From: Ridgeia piscesae
Taxonomy: Eukaryota > Annelida > Polychaeta > Sabellida > Siboglinidae
NCBI GenBank assembly: GCA_025642075.2
Contig: JAODUO010000942.1
Coordinates: 86,001-150,000, forward strand
DNA length: 64,000 nt
Direction of reading: 5' to 3'
Position 1 is the first letter of the stretch, and each line of letters opens with the position of its first letter. The notes under the pieces are model-generated. The model was not told the DNA's origin. It worked only from the letters and a program-made list of their open reading frames with translations, and searched no databases. Positions 44,139 through 55,372 of the stretch are shown here, one piece after another. Made by a program: the position numbers and the translations under genes.

Positions 44139-45932
44139 TCCCTTAGACTTATGATTATCCCTCATTCTAATGGTTAGTCCAGATGTAATTATCACTTGGA
44201 TTTTTTTTCCCAAGTACCATTCGACTTTAGTCTTCGGAACTCCTTAGTATCATAAATCAAGAACACCCTGCATGGACGCATTTAAGAACGATATCCAGAT
44301 TTGCACTATTAATTTTTTAGACATTAACTAGTTCTTCCACATGTATTTCTTCTACCTCTACCAGCTACTGGCCACGTCGAACAGGCTGAACATTACTGCC
44401 AGGGGGTACATACTGGCCACGTTGAACAAACTGAACATTACTGCCAGGGGGTAGCGCAATAAGAAACAGACAAAACAAAAAGGGAGAAAATATGTACAGT
44501 GAGAGTTAAAAACAACTCTATTTTTATTATGTTATTACTATTTACTGCTAACTGTTCTTTTGAATTTATGTTGTACTTTAAAAACAAAACAAATATTTTT
44601 TCTGTATGCCTGCTATGTTCTTCCACCTGTATCATCAGCAAATTGAGGTTAGGTGAATAGAGGAAGGAGTGTAACTGTCTTGGACGCAATAAACTCTAAC
44701 ACCATCTACTACTAGTAGACAATTAATTGGAACACTTGTTTGCTTTAGCTTAACTTTTGCAATTTTGACATTAACATTTTATATTCTTATTAACAAATAC
44801 AATTTGTTACTCTTGGCAGTGGTGAAGTTGCAATGCTTACACTAACCCAAGACCGGTGGCTGGGGCAGGGGAACTGATTATTGATTATAAGTATCATAAG
44901 TTAGGACCTTATAGGAAATTATAAAAGTCTTAATTAGCGAAAGGATTAATTGTGTGTAATGTTTTGTACAAGTTAGTACCTTACATAAACCGACCACATT
45001 TTCCCATAATCATACACGCTGTACTATCATTCAATTCTAGCACAAGTTTTGTCACATTTGAGCAAATAATCAGTTAGAAATGTTGTTTTGAGTGAAGCAC
45101 TTGTTAAAGTAGACAAGCAAAATTAAAATCTCGTAAAAGACGCTGTTGCCAAAAAATACGCTATCCTATATGTGCTGTGTAAAGTGCTGTCTGGTTAGAT
45201 TGACTAAGAGTTTAAGAACACAAAATTTCAGTTATATAAAATTTTACTTTATGGCACAAATTGTTGGGTCATGAGTACATACATAAATACTTGCATGTAG
45301 TCCATTGCTTCAGTACTATGAGTATGGGCAGAGGTTGAACATAATATTAAATCAATCACTGCCTTTGGGGTCAGGCCATATTTTGCATCACCCAATTCCT
45401 GGCCAATTTTTATGAAATTGATCATTAACTATTAGCTCACGTGAGATCGTCCTATCTGCAGATCCATAACATTGCAGTGTTGGAAAAAATTGTGTGGCAA
45501 TATTTGTGATATTTTTTTTTATGACAGTGCAATATTGAAAAAAATTAATGTCAATATTTGTGATTTTTTAAAGTGCCTCCAGAATTAGCCTTCATAGTAA
45601 TTTGTAACATGGAAACTGCAAACTTGAATGTGGGAATGTTGAACATCAATTGATGTGACACTGGTTAACACGGCTGACTTCAGCAGCATCTCCAGTCACA
45701 CAGTCCAGTGTAGCTTGTTTTGAAACTCATTGATTTGTTCAAACTCTGTTTTGTTTACTAATTTAATGTGTTCACAGTTGTGCAATGTAAAGTTTCAAAT
45801 TGAGGATAAATATTACTTAAAAGTTGTATTTTATTTAAGTTTGAACTTGGAAGCAAGAAGAGTGATATTTTAATGAATTGAAACACAAGTGGTAATAATG
45901 AATTTCTAACTATTTGTAATTTTGATTTACAG
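44139..45932. other. Gene B first intron, distal part
   Basis: AT-rich. It holds a small tandem duplication at about 44370-44452 (two copies of GGCCACGT.GAACA then CTGAACATTACTGCCAGGGG). It ends with a good acceptor (TTTTGATTTACAG). Confidence 0.5.
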
Positions 45933-46884
45933 ATTGTGTGACACGTAGAGATGGTATTAAAGTCAGACCAACAGCGAATAAAGACTTTATTGCAAGAAGC
46001 AATCCCTCTACTCTGCAAGAATGGCTTGTCATATCAGTCGGAATTCTGCATTGAGGCATTAATTGGCATCACGCTAGATCAGAATGATGTATTTCTTGTG
46101 AACATTAATGAGAGAGTGTGTTCTGCAGAAACATCTACTACGTCAACTTTCCACGAAGAAGAACAAGTTGATTGTGGAGGTCGTGGTGATGCTGAATCTG
46201 TTGACTTGTCAGACTCCATATCTGATAGTGATGGAAACAGCAAGATTAAGACTGCTCAGCAGTTTAGAATTGCCTCAGGGAGGACATTCCATAAAGAGGC
46301 GACACGTTCTAGAAATAAAGCACGCAGCCACAGAAGCAGTATTTCTGAAGACAAAACCTTTGAAAGGTGTTACAATGACAGAAGAAGTTCAGAAAGGCAG
46401 CAGGTGAATCAGACAGACATTGACAATGACTTCGCCGACAGCTACAGTGTGTCTGTAGACTCCAAGCTAGAGTCACCGCCTCGCAAAAGGCAGATGCGTG
46501 AATGGGACAATGATACACAAACATACATCAAACAAGAACCTGACATTTTTGAAATTATAGATCCAAGTGACACAGAACTTGAAGATGACGTAAAAGACCC
46601 AGAGGCGTTTTCACTACCAGCCACTTCTTCAGCGGTTGCTGTTTCTTCAGCAGAAATTTATAGTGCCTACAGTGCTGGCTCAGACATACTTCAGACGCCG
46701 CATGGAGTACCATCAACTGCACCAAGTGGCAGCAATGTTATGGATATATTCGGAGGTGATATGCTCAATTCTTCATCGTCACTTGCACAAGCACTTGCCA
46801 GAACTATCGATGCCGTCTTCACATGCAGCTAACCAATCAGCGGGTGGCTATGGATTGCCTTCGTTTTCCAACAATCAGTTAAAC
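45933..46884 (+). CDS. Gene B shared N-terminal exon (frame slip near its end)
   Basis: Acceptor TTGATTTACAG, 18 nt of UTR, ATG at 45951. Residues 1-56 (MVLKSDQQRIKTLL to DVFLVNINERV) match gene A at 42 of 56 positions. Then an acidic/Ser-rich region with the basic stretch PPRKRQMREWD and QTYIKQEPDIFEI (IKQE, SUMO-consensus type), the same order as in gene A. The ATG frame stops at 46832 (VFTCS then TAA). In the +1 frame the sequence reads SMPSSHAANQSAGGYGLPSF, then SNNQLN and a GTATGT donor at 46885 in phase 0, which fits the terminal exons. So either one base is extra at about 46785-46815 (assembly or real), or another donor is used. Confidence 0.75.
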
Positions 46885-47722
46885 GTATGTATAAACAGTT
46901 TGTATTTTCTATCTGGTTCTATTATACCTGTGTAAACATCTCTGCATAAGCATTGGAACCTGGGGGATATTGGGAGTTGAGCATGGTTCAATTTTTATGG
47001 GAGACAAATTTTTTCATTTACAGATTTATTGTAATGTCCCGCAGTATGAGTCTATGACTCCCTAGATTTTAACAATGTTAAAGTGGGTGATGTTTACGAT
47101 CTCTCAACAATCAACATGCTTGTATTAATGTGAAAATAATTATATAAGTACAGCATATTACATTGCTTTGCATCCAGCATTGGCACAGCCATCTTAGGTT
47201 TATTGTTGATCAGAGATGTTTGTTTATGATGGTCAAATTTTATTAGCAAGAGACATAATATGTGCATGAGAGATTGGAGCATGGTACGTAAATTTATATC
47301 ATAAATGAATCATTAAATATGGCAAATATCTTGCGGTACTTGAAAGATGAAGACAAATTAAGGGGACAAATGGTATAAAAAACATGTTTCTTAAATTATT
47401 ACGTGATTTCTTGAAAAAGTGCTGATACCAACGTTTCTTCATACTCCCAAATATGAGTGAAGTAGGGGTCCACTAGGTTCCCATAAAAATTTCCAAAATA
47501 AATCAAAGTCTGCAGAGGATCAATAAAACCCATCAACTGCATTCCCATTGAGACTCACCAAAGCAACTCACAAAAAATCTCCATCTTCACTCCTTGGCAA
47601 TATTTTGGGGGACACAGCGTTTCCCCACAAACATACTGGGAGGATGACACAGTTCTGTTGTCTATGCTGTGCTTTTTAGGTCGAAGGTCTGACGGACTTA
47701 TGGCATCACTCTGTGTGTGCCA
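46885..47722. other. Gene B intron, proximal part
   Basis: AT-rich unique sequence, nothing recognised apart from the donor GTATGT at 46885. Confidence 0.45.
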
Positions 47723-48015
47723 GGGCTTTATGCATGATAACATTATTGCTAGTCACACATGTTTTGGTGGACACATGGATGTTAACTGTTAAGCCAGTTT
47801 ACAAACTATTAAATGTGTCTGATGACCTGAAATGGACTACAAACACACATGTGATACCATTTTCACTCACTTTCAAGGCATAACTAACAATATCTACGGT
47901 TTTGGAAGACCTTTTATTTGCTCCTTCATTTTTACCCGTCCACCCATATTTCTACGTGTCCATATTCGTTCTTACCCATTTTACGACGGGTGGACGGGTC
48001 TCTACACAAAGCTAT
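47723..48015 (+). mobile_element. MITE-like dispersed repeat, copy 1
   Basis: About 290 bp alignable by eye with 49286-49577. It begins GGGCTTTATGCATGATAA, contains CATAACTAACAATATCTACG and TGGACGGGTCTCTAC, and ends CAAAGCTATGG. Ends look like short imperfect inverted repeats (GCTTTATG / CATAAAGC in copy 2). No coding capacity. Confidence 0.65.
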
Positions 48016-48065
48016 GGTGTGTGCCGTGCACCATCCACTCTTAGCTCTCATATATCAGAAACCAT

Positions 48066-48575
48066 TGAAGATCTATTATTCAAACAAATTTCACAACTAA
48101 CGATGTTCTACTCACTTCAACATTTCCACTGCCTTCAGCAGCCTTCTTCAGGAATTGAATGGTCACTGCTCGTTAGATGGCATGGCAAGCAGACTCTCCA
48201 ACATGTGACTTAGTCTGTAGCCCCCCTCGTCTCTGTTCATAGTTGGTAGAGTCTTCCTAATCCAGATGGCTTCTTTTATCCAACATGCACACCTGTTCAT
48301 CCCTTTCTCCACCTCTGTGATCATTCAGTTCCTGAAGGAGGCTGCCGATGGCGGTTGAAACGTTGAAGTGAGTAGAGCATTCCCAGAGAAGTTGAGATGG
48401 TGTCTGATTGAACAGGTCTGCCATGGAAGTAAAGGGTAAAGCGCTTTGAGCAATCCTGAAGATTGGATATTGCACTATATAAGAACTTACCTTGTTTTTT
48501 AGTTGTGAAATTATGAAATTTGTTTGAATAATATACTTCCAACTTGATGAACATTTTCACGAACATTGAAGATCT
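48066..48575. mobile_element. Inverted-repeat element interrupted by a SINE tail
   Basis: Left arm 48074-48165 reads ATTCAAACAAATTTCACAAC, then CTACTCACTTCAAC, then CAGCAGCCTTCTTCAGGAATTGAATGGTCA. Its inverse is at 48318-48380 (TGATCATTCAGTTCCTGAAG to GTTGAAGTGAGTAGAGCA) and resumes at about 48500 (TTTAGTTGTGAAATT, AAATTTGTTTGAATAAT). The break in the right arm is occupied by a SINE fragment. The CCTGAAGGAGGCTGCC and GTTGAAACGTTGAAG blocks resemble ends of Penelope-like or other retroelements. Confidence 0.6.
48377..48497 (+). mobile_element. SINE 3' fragment
   Basis: Shares TGAACAGGTCTG, GTAAAGCGCTTTGA, and TTGCACTATATAAGAACTT with the full SINE at 52563-52881. Lacks the tRNA-like head. Inserted into the right arm of an inverted repeat. 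Confidence 0.7.
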
Positions 48576-49285
48576 AGTTTTCAAATATTGCGTCTAAAAG
48601 ACATTTCTGAGGGTACTGTCAGTAATCACTCTACACAAGTAACACAATACATTTGATTGACTATATAATACTAAATCCTCCTAGCGTCCTGTAGGGCCTA
48701 AAAACAAGTAATTTGTCAGTTTTCCTGGTTTTCTTTTTAAAACTCCATAGCTGTTCCTGTACTTTTGCACAGACATAATCTTAGGGTATTTTCATTGTAC
48801 ACAAGGAATTTGTAGTCGACTGGTCTTTTTTAAGGGCATCTCAGGGCCTCCCCAAAACGCAAAATGTTTACATTTGACCTGTTTCTGCCTGGACTTGTAG
48901 CTGCTCTAGGGAGTCTAGGGACCCTTTGTCTTCTGTGTATTCGACTAGCAGCTACCCCACCCCACAAGTGATACTTGACATTCCCTGCCTACTTGTATTG
49001 CACATGGCACCTAGTCCAATATTATTGTTCCCTGGCAGCAGTGTCATGGGTTGTTTCAATAACCCAGTAGATCCCTGTTACACTAGGCAGTTGCCTGCCT
49101 ACATGTTTTAAGCTATATCTTCAAAACTATTTATTTTCTATAAACACAAGTTGTGTTTATTTTGATGTTTGTTTAATTATATTAAAAATGATGTGGCTGT
49201 TGTGTCTACTGGACACTGGTTAAATATATGATATTTTTCTGTAATTTTACGTTTGATTGAACGTTTCTAAGGGCACCTCTGGGCA
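48576..49285. other. Gene B intron
   Basis: Unique sequence, no supported feature; short open frames near 48926 have no support. Confidence 0.45.
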
Positions 49286-49577
49286 GGGCTTTATGCAGGA
49301 TAAAAATGTTGTCATTCGTACATTTTTGGTGGATGCGTGGAACTTATATACAGAATTACATGCAAGCCAGTTGGGATGTGTTTTATGACCTGATATAAAC
49401 TACAAACGTGTGTGACACCTGTTTTCATCCATTCTTAAGACATAACTGACAATATCTATGATTTTTGAAGACCTTTTTTGCTCCTTTATTTTTTTCTGTC
49501 CAGTGATTTTTCTACCCGTCCACAACAGGTTTTATCCATCCAAAAGACAGGTGGACGGGTCTCTCCATAAAGCTATG
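49286..49577 (+). mobile_element. MITE-like dispersed repeat, copy 2
   Basis: Second copy of the repeat at 47723-48015, with end GACGGGTCTCTCCATAAAGC that inverts the start GCTTTATG. Diverged from copy 1 throughout, so both are old. Confidence 0.65.
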
Positions 49578-49852
49578 TTACTCAGTGATTTCTGAAGCTG
49601 TGTCTGACTCCACTACAGCATTAATAGCTTTTACAGCACATTCATATCATATTAAATGTTGTGCCTCTTTCTCGTGGCTACTCAGACTTCAGAGACAGTT
49701 GTGAAACTGTCACTGACAGGAGAGGAGATTAATGATGTGAGAAAGCAGAGTAAGAAGGCTACACAGTATTGTAAATAAAGCAGACACTGACACGACAGAG
49801 TGACACTCTGGTAGAACTCACTCAAGCTGGTGCATCCCGCCTCTACTTGCAG

Positions 49853-50284
49853 TGGCCTGTGGACTTGGATGCGGATGCGGACGCGCCCCCTGACGCCCTC
49901 AATGATGACACGTCAAAGAACAAAGTCGTTGAAAAGATACTGAAATCACCAGGGCCTTATACAACCCCCCGTATTGTCAACCGTAGCCTAACGCGACGCA
50001 CTCGGCCTAACACTGCTCAGGTGATCGAAGTGATGGAGACACTTCATCAGGACGGTCTTGGCACGTACCTGGAGCAGGGCGGTGCAAAGGTGTTCATCAA
50101 GGTGCCAGTGCATCAAATTACAGCACAGCTCGAACAGTTCAACATATCGGTGCAGTGCTATGAATCTTGCTATAACCAACCAGTTCCAGCCAGAGTGTCT
50201 CATGGGGTTGAGTGCATGGTTAAAGCATTCACAAACGGAGAATACACTGCTTTCTTTGAAGCACCACACAAGGACGCCAGCTAG
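49853..50284 (+). CDS. Gene B terminal exon B1, possible winged-helix domain
   Basis: Exon of 143 residues. Acceptor GCCTCTACTTGCAG; phase 0 opening WPVDLDADADAPPDAL. Residues about 21-85 run KNKVVEKILKSPGPYTTPR, IVNRSLTRRTRPNTAQVIEV, METLHQDGLGTYLEQG, KVFIKVPV: two or three helices then a short beta hairpin, as in winged-helix DNA-binding domains. A second part (ITAQLEQFNISVQCYESCYN) is unrecognised. No zinc-finger motif. It fills the position of a DNA-binding module; the fold assignment is inference. AATAAA at 50483-50488 lies about 200 bp past the stop. Confidence 0.7.
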   Translation, partial: WPVDLDADADAPPDALNDDTSKNKVVEKILKSPGPYTTPRIVNRSLTRRTRPNTAQVIEVMETLHQDGLGTYLEQGGAKVFIKVPVHQITAQLEQFNISVQCYESCYNQPVPARVSHGVECMVKAFTNGEYTAFFEAPHKDAS

Positions 50285-50859
50285 GAGAAACTTATTCCGC
50301 ATCCACCACATAATGACAGGGTAAAGAAACAGTGACATACTGCGTACGCTCGTCACTCTGAAACACATAGCAATCATTTCTAACGGTACTGTTAAAATGT
50401 ATTTTGATACTTAGACATAATTAAAGTTTTTAAATAGTCCTCTGGAGTTAAGTTAATGTTCAAAAGGATACAGTTTTATTACAATAAATTAATGAATGTT
50501 TATTCAAAATACTATAAATATAATACAAGTAAAACATGCATGCAATGTTTAAAAAGGTTAAATACAAATACCGGGGGTATGTTGATTTTGATTTAAATGT
50601 ACCCCTGAAATGTATAAATATTAAAGCATGTAATTGTTATTATATTAGATTTTCACAACTGTATATTTCTTGAATAAAAGGTTTTTGTATTTGCATTTAC
50701 ATGCGGTTAGTAGTTTTTAAATGATCAATTACAGAATTCCATAATTTTATTCTAAGAGAAAATTTTATAAGAAAAGATAAGATAGTTTGCAAAGGAAATT
50801 TATGTCCCCTTCATGGGAATGCGAGACGAAAACATGACAGAGATGATGACACATGCCAT
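50285..50859. other. 3' flank of exon B1
   Basis: AT-rich, with an ATTAAA near 50421 and AATAAA at 50483 on the plus strand. Confidence 0.5.
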
Positions 50860-51300
50860 ACATAATTAATTTAATATTGTCCCTTTTGATTGTCTCGAGA
50901 TTTACTGGCTGCTATAGCTGATTGCACAAAGGAACACTTTGTTTGCCTCGTCCTTGCCTTATAAGCGTACAATTCCCTTCCCTGTGGCAGGAACTTGAAA
51001 CACTTGGACAAGGGTGGTCCTTGATTCACTCTGTTTTGCCAGGACAATTCCAGCGCATGTAATTATCGTCTGCAGATCTTAGGCTGTTGTCTGTAATTTT
51101 CTGGGCTTTTTTCACGATTCTTTCCAGGATGTTTGTGTCACTGACTTTTGTGCAAGGGCACCACGTCCCAATGCAGAATTTCACAGTGATTGTTACTTTC
51201 TTCTGTTGACCTGTAGAAGGTTCCAGTGTAGTTCTGTCAACCTGAAAACTTTGCAGTGTCTTAAGTTGGTAGTGGTGATACTCTTTCAATATTAAGGGGA
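50860..51300 (-). mobile_element. LINE relic, C-terminal end of reverse transcriptase ORF
   Basis: On the minus strand: FCIGTWCPCTKVSDTNILER then IVKKAQKITDNSLRSADDNY; after a frameshift near 51040 it continues PLSKCFKFLPQGRELYAYKA then RTRQTKCSFVQSAIA. This is the pattern after the reverse-transcriptase domain in jockey/CR1/RTE-like LINEs (ERIVxxAxKI...; PLxxxFxxLPxGRxYxxxxxRTxRxxxSFxxxAI). Broken and truncated at both ends. Confidence 0.75.
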
Positions 51301-51935
51301 TTCTTTGTAAGTATTTTCTCTGCTACTTCTGTATCTTGCCAATTAATGCATAACTTGAGTCAAGTTGAGTGTTATGTGTGCAACAAGCCAATACATGAGC
51401 AAATGTTCCTTCATGAAATAGTAAGATGAACGTCTCTTACTGCAGTGTTCCACAAATGTTTTAGGTGTGAGCTAAAAAAAAACATTACATTACATTAAAC
51501 TATTTAAATGCCATATATAAAAACAACACACAAAATGGTGATCATGCCTGTTCTTCTAAAAAAAGGCTAACTAATGTCTACAGACAGCACTTAAATTGCT
51601 AAACAACTTTCAAATTATATTGGAGGTGTTCGATGTGATTTTGTTTATTGCAAATTCCGAAAAGCTGCATTCCTGCGATGTGTCGAGCAATGCTGGAAAT
51701 CAGCACTTTTATCATACATAAAAAGAAACGATTGTCTGTCATAACATAACTTCTTTCAAACCCTTATCATTTGCAGTCTGAGATTATTCTGGCTTTATCA
51801 TCTCAAATTGACAATGTCAGGTTGAGCGGTAAACAAAGTAACAAAACAGCAGCAACATTAAACACAACAGCGACATGTAGGCTGTCCATCACACTGACAA
51901 ACACTGAGTTGGCATATCCTATAGGTGCATCTTCT
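51301..51935. other. Gene B intron
   Basis: AT-rich; no feature recognised. Confidence 0.4.
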
Positions 51936-52175
51936 TCGCCTGTTTAATCAAACCTCATGTCAACTTCTCTGAGAAGTATCCAGCCAGGCAGCAATTACTG
52001 TGCAAAGGTTATCCATACACAAATATTTATCACTGTCTGTAGCCAGGTACTTATTCGTACAGCTGAGTGAACTGGAGCAATGTAGAGAGAATGAACTTGT
52101 CCAAGGTACGATACCACAGCATTGGATGCAAACCTGGATTGTTTTAGTAGTCCCAAGCTCTAGTCACTGATCCAC
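51936..52175 (-). mobile_element. SINE, diverged copy
   Basis: In minus orientation it aligns with 52563-52881: B-box-like GGTTTGCATCC (52123-52133), then TGGACAAGTTCATTCTCTCT, CAGTTCACTCAGCTGTACGA, GAGAAGTTGACATG, TGATTAAACAGGC. The GCGCTTTGA tail is missing. It is head-on to the full copy about 400 bp away. Confidence 0.7.
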
Positions 52176-52562
52176 TTCAGACAGCTTTATGTAGAAACAC
52201 CTTCGATCATGTAAATAATCTGTGTTAGTCTTCACTGAAGCAGTGTATGCAATATATTGAAATGTCTGAAAATCAGCGTCAGATTGTCAAGCTGAACTCG
52301 AAACTCAGTATCACCCACCTGAACAGCTGGAGTCCCAGTTCCACACAGAAAACTCACAAAACTAGACTTCCATATCTGTCATACACCGTGTAATAGGCGT
52401 GTATATAGTATTATCATCAGATGTGCTCCATAGTTCAAACGATATACATTGTTAGCAGAACATGACCAAATTCCATTTTTTGTGCTTTGGGCCAATATGT
52501 CTTAGTTTATTTATTATGGATCAGGACGGAAATTGTTTATTTACATTTCTTCAAGACAGAAC

Positions 52563-52881
52563 TGCTGTAGAGCGCAACGGCTTCGGACTCTCGACTGCGA
52601 GAACCTGGGTTTGAATCCTGTGCTGCGGTGTTAAAAGCTTGGGCAAGTTTTTTCACTCTACATTCTACAGTTTACTCAGCTGTATAAATGAGTACCTGGC
52701 GATAGACAGTGGTGGATATATGTACGAGTAGCCTTCGCGCATTAGTTGTAGTGTATGGCTGGATGCTCCCCAGAGAAGCCAAGATGGTGTCTGAGTGAAC
52801 AGGTCTGTCAGGGAAGTAAAGTGTAAAGCGCTTTGAATGGTCCTGAGGACTGGATACTGCACTATATAAGAACTTGCCTTT
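52563..52881 (+). mobile_element. tRNA-derived SINE, near full length
   Basis: Head with tRNA-like A-box region (GTAGAGCGCAACGGCTTCGG) and B box (GGGTTTGAATCC), then a body (TTTACTCAGCTGTATAAATG, CAAGATGGTGTCTGAGTGAA) and the tail GTAAAGCGCTTTGAATGG ... CTGCACTATATAAGAACTT. The AGCGCTTTGA / TATATAAG tail resembles LINE-type 3' tails that SINEs borrow for retrotransposition. The insertion lies about 95 bp upstream of the exon B2 acceptor. Confidence 0.8.
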
Positions 52882-52974
52882 ATAACGCAATACATCTGCA
52901 GTGCTTCACAATGCAGTCGCCTGCCAGCGTCGACTGCTGCTGGACCGTAATGCTGTGCGTCTTATGTCTGTCAG

Positions 52975-53364
52975 ATGGTCGACTGTGCCCTCAGCCCCAC
53001 CACTCCCGCCCAGGCTGGCGTCTGCATAGATGTCACAGTGAATGATTCGACCACCTCAGCGATGTTCGCCTGTACCATGTGCAATGGCGTCTTCAAGTCC
53101 CAGCGAAACCTCGATGACCACGTACGTGGGTTACACCAAGCCCGCCAGACCTACCGCTGCGTCATGTGCGGTCAGAGCTTCCGCTGGCGGTCAGCGCTGA
53201 GCAACCACCGCAAGAGGTGGTGTAGGTTCACAGCACACGAGTACACTGAGACCCACCAGACTGAACCTCCAGTTACTGGCACTGACCCACCTGGCACAAC
53301 TGAACAACACAGCTTCACCTCTGACTCGGCAGAAACGTCAGATCACACGAAGGGGGCCAGCTGA
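52975..53364 (+). CDS. Gene B terminal exon B2, two zinc fingers
   Basis: Exon of 129 residues. Acceptor GTCTTATGTCTGTCAG; phase 0 opening MVDCALSPTTPAQAGVCIDV. Fingers at about residues 35-80: CTMCNGVFKSQRNLDDHVRGLH and CVMCGQSF...HRKRWC (H-x4-C, C2HC-like). A Ser/Thr/Glu-rich tail follows and ends TKGAS. The ATG at the exon start is coincidental with the acceptor; exon B3 shows the same, so internal initiation cannot be fully excluded. Confidence 0.85.
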   Translation: MVDCALSPTTPAQAGVCIDVTVNDSTTSAMFACTMCNGVFKSQRNLDDHVRGLHQARQTYRCVMCGQSFRWRSALSNHRKRWCRFTAHEYTETHQTEPPVTGTDPPGTTEQHSFTSDSAETSDHTKGAS

Positions 53365-53831
53365 TCACTGGGCCTTCAATATCATGTGACGATAAGCAGG
53401 TGGATTACGTCAGAAATTATTATTACGATCACATAGGAGATCTTTCTGTGTAATTGTGGTGGTTGGCCCCACCGTAACAGTGATGTGTTGTGAATGGATA
53501 AGATAAGAATACTTTATAAATCCCTGCATCTTTGTGATCTTATCCTGTCTGTCTCTATCCTATTTCCAGTCAGACAGACACAGCTAATGACTACGTATGA
53601 CTTCTGCAGCGTGTATTGTACACTGAGCCACATGGACGTACTTGTACTGTTCACCATAACGAAAGTGAACACAGTTTGTGCCATGGCTCCTGGACTGTGC
53701 TGGAATACTGATAGCTTAGTAGTACTGTCAGTGCAAACAGTGTCAGGAATATCTGTGGAATCATTGAACTTCATACATGCCAACATCCATGAGATATTAA
53801 CTAATTGCTTCTCACAAATGCCATTGATCAC
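53365..53831. other. 3' flank of exon B2
   Basis: Unique sequence; a 113-codon plus frame at 53494-53835 has no recognisable domain or acceptor and is not called. Confidence 0.45.
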
Positions 53832-54045
53832 ATGATTATCTGTTTAGTGTTACACGAGACATTACCTGATTGTTTCTGACAAATACCACTGATTACATGA
53901 TTAACTATTTAGTGCTACATGAGACATTACCTGATTGTTTCTGACAAATACCACTGATTACATGATTAATTGTTTAGTGCTACATGGAACATTACCTAAT
54001 TGCTTCTCACAGTGCTACATGGAACATTACCTAATTGCTTCACTA
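53832..54045. repeat. 65-bp tandem repeat, about three copies
   Basis: Copies share CATGATTA, TTTAGTGCTACATG, ACATTACCT and ATTGTTTCTGACAAATACCACTGATTA. The last copy carries an internal duplication of GTGCTACATGGAACATTACC. Confidence 0.85.
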
Positions 54046-55372
54046 AACAAATTGTTGGTTTTGCTCGTTATCAGGAATCTTGTTTGTAATAATGTAAACA
54101 TACTGCAGTCTTAAACACTGCAAGCATACATGCTGAAAGAACTTGTATGACGGTTTGATAATTGTTATGTAATTTATGTAAATATTTGGCACAATAAAAT
54201 GTTCAACAAGAATAACCAAACACAATATATCTGTGAACTTGCCAGCCACAAAGCAACAATAGCTCAATTGAAATATCAGGTTCTAAAACAAGTACATGTA
54301 CAACACAGGGTCCTACATTTATGATATAACACTATAATATATGGCACTGATATAACATATCAGAAAAACATACATAGTGTAGAAAGTGTATGAGTGGGAA
54401 TGTCTGACTGTGATCACGTCTCGCTTGGCTGCGTAACTTCGCCAAAAAGATGCGAGGGGCTAAAAAGTGCTGCCACCTCATGGAGACTGTAATCGAGGCT
54501 AGTCTGAGCAGAGATTCCCAAAACTCCCTTGAATGTGTTCGCGCCCTCCTCACGTTTCCATCATCCAACTCGGGTCCATCAATATTGTGTTTCAGACAAT
54601 GTGTGCCATTCTACACCATCCAAGTAAGCCAGGGCTGTTTGCCATGCAAACTACTCCTGACAAATCCCCTACGAAACGTGCTTGATTTAGTCGAGTTGAA
54701 CTAGTGTATTGGCACTGCCAGTTGTGACGCTTCACCCGTGAGAACAGCGCTACTACCCGCCCCAATATGAAGATGGTTACACCATTTCTGGGAATTCCTA
54801 TATAGCGAATCCCCCCCCAAAAAAAACACAAACGCTGAATAGTTTTGTGTATTCAAATATTTGTTTATTCATCCACAAACATCGCATGTAACACAAGCAG
54901 CACATTGCTGTCACATGCTATCACATGACTGGAGGCTGACCACACTCCTTGTGAGCGATTTCATTGGCTGCCGTTAAAGCAAGCCTTTTTGAAAGATATA
55001 TGCCAGGGGTATAGAAGAGGTGGTACAGTGACCACTGGCATGCAATAATGTTGCTGTTTTTGCAGAGCCCACTGTCATGGGAACGGGAAATAAATATGTG
55101 ATGGGCTAGACAGGAGGTTCAGCCCCAAAGGTTCCCAGTTCCCTCGTGGGAAACCCACGTGTAAGAGTATTTGGGGATTTTTTGAACTGCAAATTAATTG
55201 TTATTTGAATTTGATGTTCATTTTGGTTACCTAACAAATTTCATTATTTTGACAAGCATAATGTTTTTAAAGTTTGCACTAACTGCAGTGCACAACTTTC
55301 GTTTAGCACATTTACTTCACTGTATTCCTTGATATTAACAAGTGTAATTCATCAACCCATCCTTATGTCCAG
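54046..55372. other. Gene B intron between exons B2 and B3
   Basis: AT-rich. AATAAA near 54193 could end exon B2 transcripts. Frames at 54332-54568 (both strands) lack known domains. It ends in the acceptor CCATCCTTATGTCCAG. Confidence 0.45.

Noticed and set aside
53494..53835. 113-codon plus-strand frame as a fourth gene B terminal exon
   Set aside because: No acceptor at its start and no DNA-binding motif; also open on the opposite strand.
54332..54704. Overlapping frames on both strands near 54.4 kb
   Set aside because: No domain, no acceptor in a useful phase, both strands equally open.
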